Position numbers and translations under genes: made by a program. A DNA stretch of 64,000 nt. It comes from Alphaproteobacteria bacterium. GTDB taxonomy: Bacteria > Pseudomonadota > Alphaproteobacteria > TMED109. The DNA lies in NCBI GenBank assembly GCA_022825235.1, contig JAJDYI010000041.1, forward strand, positions 1 to 64,000, given 5' to 3'. Each line of letters begins with the position of its first letter. Within the stretch, counting starts at the first letter, position 1. Under the pieces are notes generated by a model. That model was not told the origin of the DNA. It did not search any database and was given only the letters and a program-made list of their open reading frames with translations. Positions 43,814 through 52,891 of this stretch are shown in pieces.

Positions 43814-44887
43814 TCAATGTTCTTCTCTGCGAACGGTCTCGACAAGCGCTGCGACGCTTTCGACCGGGGTGTTCGGTAGCAACCCGTGGCCCAGGTTGAC
43901 GATATGGCCACGTGCGTGCACCTGGTTCAGGAGAGTATTCGCTGCCGTCCGGGTGGGCTCGGGGCCTGCGGTCAGGATCGCCGGATCGAGGTTTCCCTGC
44001 ACGGCACGCCGGTGCCCGTGGCGGTCCTGCAGTGCCCGGAGGTCGATCCGCCAATCCACGGCCAGCGCCTCCGCCGGAAGCTCGGCGTAGGCCTCGACGA
44101 GATGAGGGGCGTTGTTCACGAACAGGATCCGCTTGATCCCGGCATCGCCGACCGTCACCAGCATGGACTCGAGATGCGGCCTGACCAGACGTTGCCATGC
44201 AGCACGCGGTAACAGGCCGGCCCACGAATCAAATATCTGGACCGCGTCGGCGCCGGCCTGACCCTGACGGATCAGGTAGTCCGCCATGAGGCGCGAGAGG
44301 CGGGCAAGCAGCCGCTCGAGCGCCTGGGGCTCGGCCGCCGCGAACGCGCGGAGAAGGGGGAAATCCTTGATGCCCCGGCCCTCGACGAGATAGGCCGCCA
44401 GCGTCCAGGGGGCGCCGCAGAATCCCAGGAGCGCCGTATCTTCCGGCAGCTCTCGGCGGACCAGCCCGATCGCCTCGATGACTTCGGGCGCCGGTTCCGC
44501 CACATCGGCATCCGGCAGGGCCGCCACATCGGCGGCGCTCCGGATCGGTTCCGCCACGACCGGCCCCGGGGCGAAATCGAAGTCGATGCCCAGGGCCGGG
44601 AGCGGGCTCATGATGTCGGCGAAAATGATGGCCGCATCCAGGGGAAACCGCCGGATCGGCTGCAGGGTGACCTCGGCGGCAAGGTCGGCGCTGCCGGCCA
44701 GCTCCTTGAAGCTGTGCTGCTCGCGGAGCTTCCGGTACTCCGGCAGGTAGCGTCCGGCCTGGCGGTTGATCCACAGCGGCCGCCGTGTCGTCGGCTCGCG
44801 CGCCAGCGCGCGGTCCAGCAGTGTGCGCGGGTCTGTGTCCGCTTCCGGTGTCGCGGCCACGGTCGACGTGACGCCGGATCCCGTCAC
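43814..44887 (-). CDS. hemE: Uroporphyrinogen decarboxylase
   Basis: A 357-residue enzyme turning uroporphyrinogen III into coproporphyrinogen III. The RQAGRYLPEYR motif (from Arg42) is present, but the residue before it is Asn41, where Met is usual. Other sites are in place: the Asp of IIFADIMSPLPALG, Tyr in GAPWTLAAYLVEG, FDSWAGLL and the His of NLGHGLLPNTP. It starts with GTG 61 bases after hemB, with no strong ribosome-binding site visible; the first 15 residues may not be translated. It provides the substrate of the downstream coproporphyrin steps. Confidence 0.95.
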   Translation of the reverse strand: MTGSGVTSTVAATPEADTDPRTLLDRALAREPTTRRPLWINRQAGRYLPEYRKLREQHSFKELAGSADLAAEVTLQPIRRFPLDAAIIFADIMSPLPALGIDFDFAPGPVVAEPIRSAADVAALPDADVAEPAPEVIEAIGLVRRELPEDTALLGFCGAPWTLAAYLVEGRGIKDFPLLRAFAAAEPQALERLLARLSRLMADYLIRQGQAGADAVQIFDSWAGLLPRAAWQRLVRPHLESMLVTVGDAGIKRILFVNNAPHLVEAYAELPAEALAVDWRIDLRALQDRHGHRRAVQGNLDPAILTAGPEPTRTAANTLLNQVHARGHIVNLGHGLLPNTPVESVAALVETVRREEH

Positions 44888-44948
44888 GAGGACAGCGGCC
44901 CGTTGCGGATTGACCCAGAAACCTGTCCGCCGGCCATGTCAGCCGGGA

Positions 44949-45950
44949 TCACAGCCACCGCTCCCGAAGGGCTTCGCGGCAGTGGTAGGTGATGATCAGG
45001 TCGGCGCCGGCCCGGGCGATCGCCAGCAGGTTTTCCCGCACCACCCGGGCCTCGTCCAGCCAGCCGCGCTCCGCCGCGGCCTTGACGGCGGAATATTCGC
45101 CGGAGACGTTGTAGGCGGCGAGCGGCTTGGCCGTGGCCGCCCGCATGGCCGCGATCACGTCCAGGTACGGTAGCGCCGGCTTCACCATGAGCACGTCCGC
45201 GCCCTCCTGCTCGTCCAGATCCGCCTCGCGGATCGCCTCCAGCACATTCCGGCAGTCCATCTGGTAGCCCTGCCGGTTGCCTTCCGACGGAGCGGAATCG
45301 GCGGCTTCGCGGAAGGGACCGTAGTAGGCCGAGGCGTACTTCGCCGTGTAAGCGAGAATGGCCACTCCCTGGCGGCCGTCGGCATCGAGCGCATCGCGGA
45401 TCGCGCCGACCCGTCCGTCCATCATGTCCGACGGGGCGACGACGTCGGCCCCGGCGCGGGCGTGGCTGAGCGCCGTTTCGACAAGGGGCCGGAGAGAACG
45501 GTCGTTGTCCACATCGCCTCCCTCGACCAATCCACAGTGGCCGTGGTCGGTATAGGCGCAGAGACAGACGTCCGTCATCACGACCAGGTCGTCCCCGAAC
45601 GCATCCTTCAGGCGCGCGACGGCCCGCTGAACGGCGCCGCCGTCATCCGCCGCCGCCCGCCCGTCCGGGGCCTTGGTGCCGGGAGTCGGCTGACCGAAGA
45701 GCAGCACGGTGCGAATCCCGAGGGCGAGGTCGGCTTCCACCTGTGGAACCAGCCGGTCCACTCCCATGCAGGCGATGCCGGGCATGGCGGACACGGGCTC
45801 TTCGGCTCCGTCCGCCGGCAGGACGAAGTGCGGTAGCACGAACTGGCTTGGCGCGATGCGGGTTTCCGCCACCAGGTCCCGCACGGCGCGGCTCCGCCGC
45901 AGGCGCCTCGGCCGGTCGCGGCCGGGAAGCGTGATCTTCAGTTCGCGCAA
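44949..45950 (-). CDS. hemB: Porphobilinogen synthase (5-aminolevulinate dehydratase)
   Basis: A 333-residue enzyme joining two aminolevulinates to porphobilinogen. Schiff-base Lys residues are Lys204 (YTAKYASAYYGPFR) and Lys257 (LMVKPALPYLD). Cys129, 131 and 139 in DVCLCAYTDHGHCG mark the zinc-dependent type; several alphaproteobacteria have instead the Asp-rich magnesium type. The start appears to be TTG at 45950, with GGAGG seven bases upstream inside the end of hemD, giving a 13-base overlap and translational coupling. It follows ALAS in the pathway, encoded about 3 kb away. Confidence 0.96.
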   Translation of the reverse strand: MRELKITLPGRDRPRRLRRSRAVRDLVAETRIAPSQFVLPHFVLPADGAEEPVSAMPGIACMGVDRLVPQVEADLALGIRTVLLFGQPTPGTKAPDGRAAADDGGAVQRAVARLKDAFGDDLVVMTDVCLCAYTDHGHCGLVEGGDVDNDRSLRPLVETALSHARAGADVVAPSDMMDGRVGAIRDALDADGRQGVAILAYTAKYASAYYGPFREAADSAPSEGNRQGYQMDCRNVLEAIREADLDEQEGADVLMVKPALPYLDVIAAMRAATAKPLAAYNVSGEYSAVKAAAERGWLDEARVVRENLLAIARAGADLIITYHCREALRERWL

Positions 45951-46675
45951 TGCAGTGCCTCCATCAGTCCCGGCAGCCCGGGCTGCGGTGCCTCTCCCGT
46001 AACGTCAAGTCCGGCGGCCCGTGCCGCGCGGGTCGTCGACGGGCCGATCGTGAAGATATCTAGGGCTGTATCCAAACGTACCTGATTGCAGAAACCCGTG
46101 ACGGCCGACGGGCTGGCAAGGAACACGTTGCGCGCGCCGAGTTCCGATGCGGCCAGCCGGTGGTGAAGGCGCGGGAGAGGGAAAGTTCGATAGAGCTCGG
46201 CGCGCGCGCAGGCATGCCCGGAGGCCTCGAAAGCGTCCTCGAGGGCTCGGCCGGCGTTCTCCGCGACCGCGATCAGCACCCGGTCTTCGGGTGCGAGGCG
46301 CGGTACCAGCTCCGCTGCCAGCGCGGCGGCGGTCCCGCCGGTTCCCACCAGGTCGACGCGGCCAAGGCGCGTCCGCGCCTCCGCCGCCGTGACGGGCCCG
46401 ACGGCCGCCATGTGGATGCGGCCAAGGGGCAGCGAGCGCGGCGGGCAGAGGCGCGCCAACGCCGCCACGCCGCGTTTGGACGTGAACGCCATCCACTGAA
46501 CACGGGGAACTTCCCGCGCCAGCTGCGCGCGCAACACCGAGGTCGTGACGTCTTCACATCGGATACACGGAAAGACGACGGGAACCGCCCCGAGGTTTTC
46601 GATTTCGGCGGCCCATTCGGCACAGTCCTCGCGGGTTCGCGTGAGGAGGATCCGATCGCGCAGAAGCGGCCTCAT
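45938..46675 (-). CDS. hemD: Uroporphyrinogen-III synthase
   Basis: A 245-residue enzyme closing and inverting ring D of hydroxymethylbilane. The family diverges strongly, but the landmarks are here: RILLTRTREDCAEWAAEIENLG at the start (seen as LLTRTRED), WMAFTSKRGVAAL, AVGPVTAAEARTRLG, and the C-terminal FLASPSAVTGFCNQ with FTIGPSTTRAARAAGLDV. The position between hemC and hemB, overlapping hemB, makes the call secure. The gene lies 90 bases downstream of hemC. Confidence 0.93.
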   Translation of the reverse strand: MRPLLRDRILLTRTREDCAEWAAEIENLGAVPVVFPCIRCEDVTTSVLRAQLAREVPRVQWMAFTSKRGVAALARLCPPRSLPLGRIHMAAVGPVTAAEARTRLGRVDLVGTGGTAAALAAELVPRLAPEDRVLIAVAENAGRALEDAFEASGHACARAELYRTFPLPRLHHRLAASELGARNVFLASPSAVTGFCNQVRLDTALDIFTIGPSTTRAARAAGLDVTGEAPQPGLPGLMEALHCAN

Positions 46676-46765
46676 CGGAGTATCTCGGTCGCGGTATCTC
46701 GCAGAGGTTCGGATGGATTGCCATCATGACGGCGCGCTTGGAGGGATTGCATTGCCAACCGTCGC

Positions 46766-47707
46766 TTATCGGGAAGTTGACTGAGTGCCACTTCGCGTCG
46801 GGTTCAACAACCGCCACAGATCGTCAGCCACGGCCGAAGGCTCGGTGCCGTGACCGGTTTCCACCGATATGCGCCCTTCCCGTTCCAGCATCGCATGCAT
46901 GACCCATTTGCTCTCGCTGGAGTCGCAGTACGCCCCGAACGCCAGTTCGCAGCCACCTTCCAGACGACTCAGCAGCAGTCGCTCGGCGTCGATGGCATTG
47001 CGGGTGGCCAAATGGTCGAGTGGAGCCAGCGCTTCGTGCACATCGACGCGGTCCCGCCGGCATTGCAGCGCCAGCGCGCCCTGGGCAGGCGCCGGCACGA
47101 ATTGCTCCGGATCCAGGCGCTCGACAGTAATGCGTGCTGACCTCAAGACCGGTGGGTCGTCCGGTCTGCCGGTTTGGAGACGCGCCAGGCCAGCCGCCGC
47201 CAGCACGATCGCGTCATAGCTCCCTTCCTGAAGGCGTTGAATGCGTGTGGGCACGTTGCCCCGAAGAGGCTCGGGCCTGAGGTCGGCACGGAGATGATTG
47301 AGCCATGCCTGCCGGCGTACTGAGGAAGTTCCCACCCGCGCTCCTTCGGGTAACGGCAGGAACCCGTTGCCACGGTCCACGCGCTCGGTGCGAATGAGCA
47401 GGCAGTCCGCGGCATTGATCCGTGGCGGTACGGCCGCGATGGCGAGTTCGTCAGAACCGCACGTGGGGACATCCTTATAGGAGTGCACGGCAAGATCGAT
47501 GGCCCCTGCAGCCAGGGCCTGATTGATTTCCCGCACGAAGACGCCTTGGGGCCCGATCGATGCGAACACGGGCGCCCTCGACCGGTCGCCGGCAGTGGTG
47601 ATCGGCACCAGTTCGGTGGTGTGACCGGCTGCGGCGAGCTGTTTTGCGATGCTCTCAGCCTGGACACGCGCGAGATGGGAGTTGCGTGTGCCGATGCGCA
47701 GCCTCAT
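46766..47707 (-). CDS. hemC: Hydroxymethylbilane synthase
   Basis: A 313-residue enzyme polymerising four porphobilinogens. The catalytic Asp79 is in HSYKDVP, the Arg-rich groove includes GTSSVRRQAWL and GNVPTRIQRL, and Cys253 in LEGGCELAFGAYC carries the dipyrromethane cofactor. The ATG at 47707 has GGGAG seven to eight bases before it; an earlier in-frame start lacks this. It is the first gene of the minus-strand heme cluster, so the promoter of the cluster should lie in the 260 bases before it, shared with the divergent nuclease gene; I cannot pick a firm promoter there. Confidence 0.95.
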   Translation of the reverse strand: MRLRIGTRNSHLARVQAESIAKQLAAAGHTTELVPITTAGDRSRAPVFASIGPQGVFVREINQALAAGAIDLAVHSYKDVPTCGSDELAIAAVPPRINAADCLLIRTERVDRGNGFLPLPEGARVGTSSVRRQAWLNHLRADLRPEPLRGNVPTRIQRLQEGSYDAIVLAAAGLARLQTGRPDDPPVLRSARITVERLDPEQFVPAPAQGALALQCRRDRVDVHEALAPLDHLATRNAIDAERLLLSRLEGGCELAFGAYCDSSESKWVMHAMLEREGRISVETGHGTEPSAVADDLWRLLNPTRSGTQSTSR

Positions 47708-47968
47708 CCGCTTCTCCCTTCCGATGCCGACATTGCTCACCACAGCCGAAGACGCCGACAGCGCGCGTCCTCATCTGCACGGAGATTGCAAGGGACTACC
47801 TTAACCGACCGCTAGATTGGTGATCAGCCAGTATCCGCCTGCAGGTCCAGTGCGAGCCACCCCCCACCCGGCGATGGGGGTCATGGCGACAGGAGGTCGG
47901 TGGCGATTAGTGGCTGCAGGTGTTGGGATGGGGGCCGTGGTCTTGCCCCGGCGAAGAGGGACGACGGA

Positions 47969-48634
47969 ATGACATTCCTATTTCGATGTGTGGTGGTGGC
48001 CTTGCTCGTTCCGTGGCCCGCGCGCGCCGACATAGCCGGGCACCCCACTGTCTTGGACGGCGACACGTTGGAGATCGGCGCTCAGCGGATCCGTCTGCAC
48101 GGCATCGACGCGCCAGAACGACGTCAGAGGTGCGCCGTCCGAGGGAAACCGTGGGACTGTGGGGCGGAAGCGACGCGGGCGCTTGCCGCGCGCCTTGCCA
48201 ACCGACGCGTGACGTGTGCAGCGACCGACACGGATCGCTACGGCAGAACGGTGGCTGTCTGCAGGTCCGGCGGCGCCGATGTGAACGCGTGGATGGTCGC
48301 CAACGGATGGGCGCTTGCATATCGGCGCTACGCTCCGGACTACGTCGATCAGGAGCTTGCTGCGCAGGCTGCGCGGCGCGGCATCTGGCGCGGTGAATTC
48401 GTTGCGCCATGGGAGTGGCGGCGAGGGAGGCGGCTTGCCGGTTCCGGCGAGGATGCCACGAGATCGCAGACGGAATGCCGGATCAAGGGCAACATCAGCC
48501 GCCGTGGTGAGCGGATCTACCACGTGCCTGGCGGGCGGTTCTACGCGCGTACACGCATCGATCCGGCGAAGGGGGAACGCTGGTTCTGCTCGGAGCAGGA
48601 GGCGCTGTCAGCCGGTTGGCGTCCCGCGCGGTAA
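47969..48634 (+). CDS. Secreted thermonuclease-like (SNase domain) protein
   Basis: A 221-residue protein with signal peptide MTFLFRCVVVALLVPWPARA and an SNase domain: VLDGDTLEIGAQRIRLHGIDAPE holds the catalytic Arg and Glu in two halves (RLHGIDAPE being the core), with DTDRYGRTVAV and ANGWALAYRRY. The last 60 residues form a small Cys-containing tail (CRIKGNISRRGERIYHVPGG) typical of many proteobacterial members. The ATG at 47969 is preferred because it places the signal peptide at the N terminus, with GAGGG upstream. It would cut nucleic acids in the periplasm or outside the cell. It lies between hemC and hemA with no clear functional tie. Confidence 0.87.
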   Translation: MTFLFRCVVVALLVPWPARADIAGHPTVLDGDTLEIGAQRIRLHGIDAPERRQRCAVRGKPWDCGAEATRALAARLANRRVTCAATDTDRYGRTVAVCRSGGADVNAWMVANGWALAYRRYAPDYVDQELAAQAARRGIWRGEFVAPWEWRRGRRLAGSGEDATRSQTECRIKGNISRRGERIYHVPGGRFYARTRIDPAKGERWFCSEQEALSAGWRPAR

Positions 48635-48951
48635 TCGCCGGCCGGGCAGTTTCCCGCGCCCTGTCGCCCGACCCCGAGGGACGATCGTCCCCGGCCCGCT
48701 GACGGCTCTGGCGCCTGGCCGAGCCGAGGTGATCCGTTCCTTGCATTAGCGCCTGAATATGGCATCGTTTGTGCGTGTGCAGACCTTGGTGGCCTACCGG
48801 CGCCTCACCGTTTTCGTTGTCCTGATCGGCCAATAGGTCGTCCTGCGGCCGGGCGTCTACCGCCATTGGCCGAAGCCTGCTCTCGCTCCGGCTCGGAGCG
48901 GGACGCCCAAGTCAGGGACGGCCAACCGCCGCGGTGACGGGAAACCGCGAC
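48635..48951. other. Intergenic region upstream of hemA
   Basis: About 315 bases with no believable coding frame. It should contain the hemA promoter. I see A/T-richer patches around 48740-48770 but no confident -35/-10 pair, and no clear FNR or Irr-type operator. Confidence 0.4.
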
Positions 48952-50163
48952 ATGGACTACCAGCAGTTTTTTTCCGACCGGATCGCCGATCTGAAGGCGG
49001 AAGGGCGGTACCGCGTGTTTGCCGATCTGGAACGGCAGGCCGGGCAGTTCCCTCGGGCGATCAGGCATGCGGGCAGCGCTGTCGACCCCGTTACGGTGTG
49101 GTGTTCCAACGACTACCTCGGAATGGGGCAGCACGACGTGGTCCGCTCGGCGATGCGGACGGCGATCGACGAAGTCGGCGCCGGGGCCGGCGGGACCCGG
49201 AACATCTCCGGAACGACCCACCGGCACGTGCTGCTGGAGGAGGAGCTTGCCGACCTGCACGAGCGGGAGGCAGCGCTGCTGTTTACCTCTGGCTACGTGG
49301 CGAACGAGGCGACGCTGTCCACCATCGGGCGTCACCTGCCGGGGTGCATCCTGTTTTCCGACGAAGCCAACCACGCCTCCATGATCGCCGGCGTCCGGCA
49401 CGCCATGACCGAGAAATGCATCTTCCGCCACAACGATCCGGACGATCTCGAGCAGAAGCTGCGGACGGCTGATCCGGACCGCCCCAAGGTGATCGCCTTC
49501 GAATCGGTGTATTCGATGGATGGCGACATCGCGCCCATCGTGGCGTTTTGCGAGCTCGCGGCCAAGTACGGGGCCATGACCTATCTCGACGAGGTGCACG
49601 CCGTTGGCATGTACGGGCCGCGCGGTGCCGGGGTGGCGGCCCGTGACGGTGTCATGCAGGACATCACGGTCATCCAGGGAACGCTGGCCAAGGCGTTCGG
49701 CGTGGTCGGGGGCTACATCGCCGCCTCGGCCTCGGCGGTGGATTTCATCCGTTCGTACGCCCCGGGCTTCATCTTCACTACCGCCCTGCCGCCGGCGGTC
49801 GCGGCCGGGGCCCTGGCAAGCGTCCGGCATCTGAAGGCGAGCGATGCCGAGCGCCGGCTCCATCGGGAGCGCGTCGCGGCGTTGAAGCGGGCGCTTGCGG
49901 CCTCGGGCTTGCCCGTCATGCCGTCGGAATCACACATCGTGCCGGTCCTGGTCGGCGACCCGGTCGTATGCAAGCGGGCGACGGACTTGCTGCTCGACCG
50001 CTACAAGATCTACGTGCAGCCGATCAACTACCCCACCGTGGCGCGGGGCACCGAACGATTGCGTCTCACGCCGACGCCGCTTCACAGCGATGCCGACATC
50101 GCGGCCCTGGTGTCCGCCCTGCAGGCCGTATGGAAGGAGCTTTCGATCAGCGTCTCGATCTGA
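48952..50163 (+). CDS. hemA: 5-aminolevulinate synthase (ALAS, Shemin pathway)
   Basis: A 403-residue PLP enzyme condensing glycine and succinyl-CoA. It begins [11 protein letters not shown] like alphaproteobacterial ALAS, has [43 protein letters not shown], and the PLP-binding Lys247 in [17 protein letters not shown] of this kind marks the Alphaproteobacteria, the main taxonomic clue in the window. The ATG at 48952 matches the family N terminus; an in-frame GTG at 48934 is an alternative. It feeds the heme cluster on the opposite strand. It is convergent with metY. Confidence 0.97.
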   Translation: MDYQQFFSDRIADLKAEGRYRVFADLERQAGQFPRAIRHAGSAVDPVTVWCSNDYLGMGQHDVVRSAMRTAIDEVGAGAGGTRNISGTTHRHVLLEEELADLHEREAALLFTSGYVANEATLSTIGRHLPGCILFSDEANHASMIAGVRHAMTEKCIFRHNDPDDLEQKLRTADPDRPKVIAFESVYSMDGDIAPIVAFCELAAKYGAMTYLDEVHAVGMYGPRGAGVAARDGVMQDITVIQGTLAKAFGVVGGYIAASASAVDFIRSYAPGFIFTTALPPAVAAGALASVRHLKASDAERRLHRERVAALKRALAASGLPVMPSESHIVPVLVGDPVVCKRATDLLLDRYKIYVQPINYPTVARGTERLRLTPTPLHSDADIAALVSALQAVWKELSISVSI

Positions 50164-50170
50164 CTGGTTT

Positions 50171-50196
50171 GGCCGCCGCGTCCACGCCGGGCGGCC
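50171..50196. terminator. Hairpin between convergent hemA and metY
   Basis: Perfect 7-base arms GGCCGCC (50171-50177) and GGCGGCC (50190-50196) enclose a 12-base loop in the 48 bases between two convergent stop codons. No T run follows on either strand, so if it terminates transcription it does so atypically or with Rho. Confidence 0.4.
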
Positions 50197-50211
50197 TGCC
50201 CCGAGATCGTC

Positions 50212-51507
50212 TCAGACGCCGCCGAGCGCCTGGTCGAGATCGCGGAGGAGATCGTCCACGGTCTCCAGTCCGACCGAGAGCCGGACCACGTCCGGGCCTG
50301 CGCCGGCCGCGATCTTCTGGTCGTCCGTCAGCTGGTTGTGCGTCGTGGAGGCGGGATGGATGATCAGGCTCCGCGTGTCGCCGATGTTGGCTAGGTGCGA
50401 GAAGATCTGGACGTTCTCGACCAGTCGAACTCCGGCTTCGTAGCCGCCTTGCACGCCGAACGTGAAGACCGCGCCCGGCCCCTTGGGGAAGTACTTCTTG
50501 GCCAGGCCTGCGTACGGGCTGGAAGGCAGCCCGGCATAGCTTACCCAGGCCACGGCTGGGTGCTGCTCAAGGTATTCGGCGACGGCCTGCGCGTTGGCCA
50601 CGTGCCGCTCCATCCGGAGCGGCAGCGTCTCGATGCCGGTGAGGATGTGGAAGGCGTTTTGCGGTGCGAGCGCGGGGCCCAGGTCGCGGAGCGCATCGGC
50701 CCGAACCTTCATGGTGTAGGCGAAGTCGCCGAAGGTCTCGGCGAAGCGGAGCCCGTGATAGGACGGTGTGGGTTCGGTCATGGCCGGGAACCGATCGCTC
50801 GCGAACCAGTCGAATTTCCCCGATTCCACCACCACGCCCCCCAGGGAGCTGCCGTGCCCGCCCATGAACTTGGTCAGCGAGTGGACGACGATGTCAGCGC
50901 CGTACTCGAACGGGCGATGCAGCCAGGGAGTCGCGAGGGTGTTGTCAACGACCAACGGAATTCCGTGCTCGTGTGCGATGACGGCCATCTTCTCCACGTC
51001 GACGATGATCCCGCCGGGGTTCGCGAGGCTCTCCACGAACAGGCACTTGGTCCGCTCGGTGATCGCGGCCCGGACGGCCGTCTCGTCGCCGGGGTCGACA
51101 AAGGCGACCTGCCAGCCGAACCGCCGGAAGGTGTGCGTGAACTGGGTGACCGAACCACCGTAGAGGTACCGGCTGGCGACGAGTTCGTCGCCGGACTGCA
51201 TCAGCGGGTAGAGCGCAAGCTGCTGAGCGGCATGTCCGGACGCGCAGGCGACTGCACCGCGGCCGCCTTCGAGGTTGGCCACGCGTTCCTCGAGGACGGA
51301 CACCGTCGGATTGGTGATGCGTCCATAGATGAACCCGAAGTCCTGGAGGTTGAACAGCGACTGGGCGTGGTCGACATCGTCGAACACGAAGCTCACCGAC
51401 TGGTAGATCGGCGTGGTCCGGGCCCCGGTTGCGGGATCGGGTGCAGCGCCGGCATGCACGGCGCGGGTCTCGAAGCCGAATTCCAGCGGCGCATTCGAGT
51501 CGATCAT
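50212..51507 (-). CDS. metY: O-acetylhomoserine sulfhydrylase / aminocarboxypropyltransferase
   Basis: A 431-residue PLP enzyme of the Cys/Met metabolism family that makes homocysteine from O-acetylhomoserine and sulfide. It shows FETRAVHAGAAPDPATGAR, YQSVSFVFDD, YGRITNPTVSVLEER, and the PLP Lys in VVHSLTKFMGGHGSSLGG. The 431-residue length is typical of MetY rather than the shorter MetB/MetC (about 380-400). Its ATG overlaps the stop of the CoA-binding protein gene by ATGA, a pairing that suggests a shared transcript. Confidence 0.93.
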   Translation of the reverse strand: MIDSNAPLEFGFETRAVHAGAAPDPATGARTTPIYQSVSFVFDDVDHAQSLFNLQDFGFIYGRITNPTVSVLEERVANLEGGRGAVACASGHAAQQLALYPLMQSGDELVASRYLYGGSVTQFTHTFRRFGWQVAFVDPGDETAVRAAITERTKCLFVESLANPGGIIVDVEKMAVIAHEHGIPLVVDNTLATPWLHRPFEYGADIVVHSLTKFMGGHGSSLGGVVVESGKFDWFASDRFPAMTEPTPSYHGLRFAETFGDFAYTMKVRADALRDLGPALAPQNAFHILTGIETLPLRMERHVANAQAVAEYLEQHPAVAWVSYAGLPSSPYAGLAKKYFPKGPGAVFTFGVQGGYEAGVRLVENVQIFSHLANIGDTRSLIIHPASTTHNQLTDDQKIAAGAGPDVVRLSVGLETVDDLLRDLDQALGGV

Positions 51508-52004
51508 GTCAATTTCGTCCGTCTTCTGAGCGGCCGCCGCCGGTTGGAAAACAGCCCCGAATTGATGCCACCCCAGCCGAGTTCCCCGTACAGGCGCCCG
51601 TATTCAATCTTGGGACAGCGGTTCATGATCACGTCTAGGCCGGCCGCCTTGGCCCGGGCCGCGGCGTCGTCGTTCCGGATCCCGAGTTGCATCCAGACCG
51701 TCTTGGCGCCGACACGGATCGCGGAGTCGGTGATCGCGCCGGCCTCTTCGGAACGGCGGAAGATGTCGACCATGTCGATAGGAACGTCGATCGATTCGAG
51801 GTCCGCCACGACCGTTTCACCGAGCAGGTCGGTCCCTGCCGCCGGCGGATTGACCGGAATGACGCGGTAGCCGCGTTCGCGGAGGTACTTGTAGGCGAAA
51901 TAGCTCGGTCGGCGCACGTTGGTGCTGGCGCCGACCATCGCGATGACGCGCGTCCGTTCGAGGATCGCGCGCAGGTAGGAGTCCGAGTAGGGGATCGGTT
52001 CCAA
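51504..52004 (-). CDS. CoA-binding protein (YccU-like)
   Basis: A 166-residue single-domain Rossmann-type protein. The CoA-binding pattern is clear: VIAMVGASTNVRRPSYFAYKYLRERGY, VNPP, DMVDIFRRSE, AKTVWMQLGIRN and a late VMNRCPKIEY. Such proteins resemble the CoA-binding part of succinyl-CoA synthetases and have no settled function. The gene lies between an enoyl-CoA hydratase-like gene (7 bases upstream) and metY (overlapping by ATGA), so the three probably form an operon. Confidence 0.9.
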   Translation of the reverse strand: MEPIPYSDSYLRAILERTRVIAMVGASTNVRRPSYFAYKYLRERGYRVIPVNPPAAGTDLLGETVVADLESIDVPIDMVDIFRRSEEAGAITDSAIRVGAKTVWMQLGIRNDDAAARAKAAGLDVIMNRCPKIEYGRLYGELGWGGINSGLFSNRRRPLRRRTKLT

Positions 52005-52011
52005 GACGGGC

Positions 52012-52815
52012 TCAGCTCCCGGTCCAGACTGGGGTGCGCTTGGACAGGAACGCGTCGATTCCCTCCTCGGCGTCCCGCGCCAGCATGTTTTGCGTCATGA
52101 CTTCGCTGGCGTAGGCATAGGCTTCGTCGATGGGCAGCTCGGCCTGCCGATAGAACGCCTCCTTGCCGATTCGCAGGGTCAGGGGCGACTTTCCGGCGAT
52201 CGTGCGGGCGAACTCCATCACCGTGTCGTCGAGGTCATCGGCATCGACGACGCGATTGACCAGACCAAACGCTCGCGCCGTGTCCGGATCAATCATCTCT
52301 CCGGTCAGCAGCATTTCCATGGCCTGCTTGCGGCCGACCGCGCGCGACAGGGCCACCATGGGCGTGGAGCAGAAGAGACCGATATTGACCCCGGGCGTCG
52401 CAAAGCGGGCCGCCTGCGACGCCACCACCAGATCACAGGAGGCCACCAGCTGACAGCCGGCAGCGGTGGCGATGCCCGCGACCTTGGCGATCACCGGGCG
52501 CGGATGGCGCGTGACCGACAGCATCAGCCGGCTGCACTCCGCGAACAGTTTCTCGTAGGCTTCCCGGTTCGGATCGGCCCGGATCTCGCGCAAGTCGTGA
52601 CCTGCGCAGAAAGCGGGTCCGGCACCTTCGATGACGAGAACCTTCACGTTCTCGTCCTGCGCGGTGGCATCGAGCTCTCCCTGCAGGTGGAGCATCAGTT
52701 CGCTCGACAGGGCGTTCCGGGCCGCCGGGCGATTCAGCGTGAGCACGCATACACCGTCGTCATCGCGCCTCAGGAGCATAGGAGCGGTCTGCACCCGTTC
52801 CGCCGTTGCAACCAT
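52012..52815 (-). CDS. Enoyl-CoA hydratase/isomerase family protein
   Basis: A 267-residue crotonase-fold protein. Family landmarks are LTLNRPAARNALSSEL, the oxyanion-hole segment GPAFCAGHDLREI, and GIATAAGCQLVASCDLVVAS. The second segment lacks the Glu of classical enoyl-CoA hydratase at this position and resembles the ECHDC3-type subgroup, so the reaction is uncertain. The ATG at 52815 has GGAG eight bases upstream and gives the normal length; longer starts would add a Pro/Arg-rich stretch with no homology. It heads the unit that includes the CoA-binding protein. Confidence 0.88.
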   Translation of the reverse strand: MVATAERVQTAPMLLRRDDDGVCVLTLNRPAARNALSSELMLHLQGELDATAQDENVKVLVIEGAGPAFCAGHDLREIRADPNREAYEKLFAECSRLMLSVTRHPRPVIAKVAGIATAAGCQLVASCDLVVASQAARFATPGVNIGLFCSTPMVALSRAVGRKQAMEMLLTGEMIDPDTARAFGLVNRVVDADDLDDTVMEFARTIAGKSPLTLRIGKEAFYRQAELPIDEAYAYASEVMTQNMLARDAEEGIDAFLSKRTPVWTGS

Positions 52816-52891
52816 GGTCTGGCTCCGGGGGGAGTTGATCGGAGCACAGTATATGGGGTAGGTGACCGCCGGTGCGGGCGGCAGTACCCGC

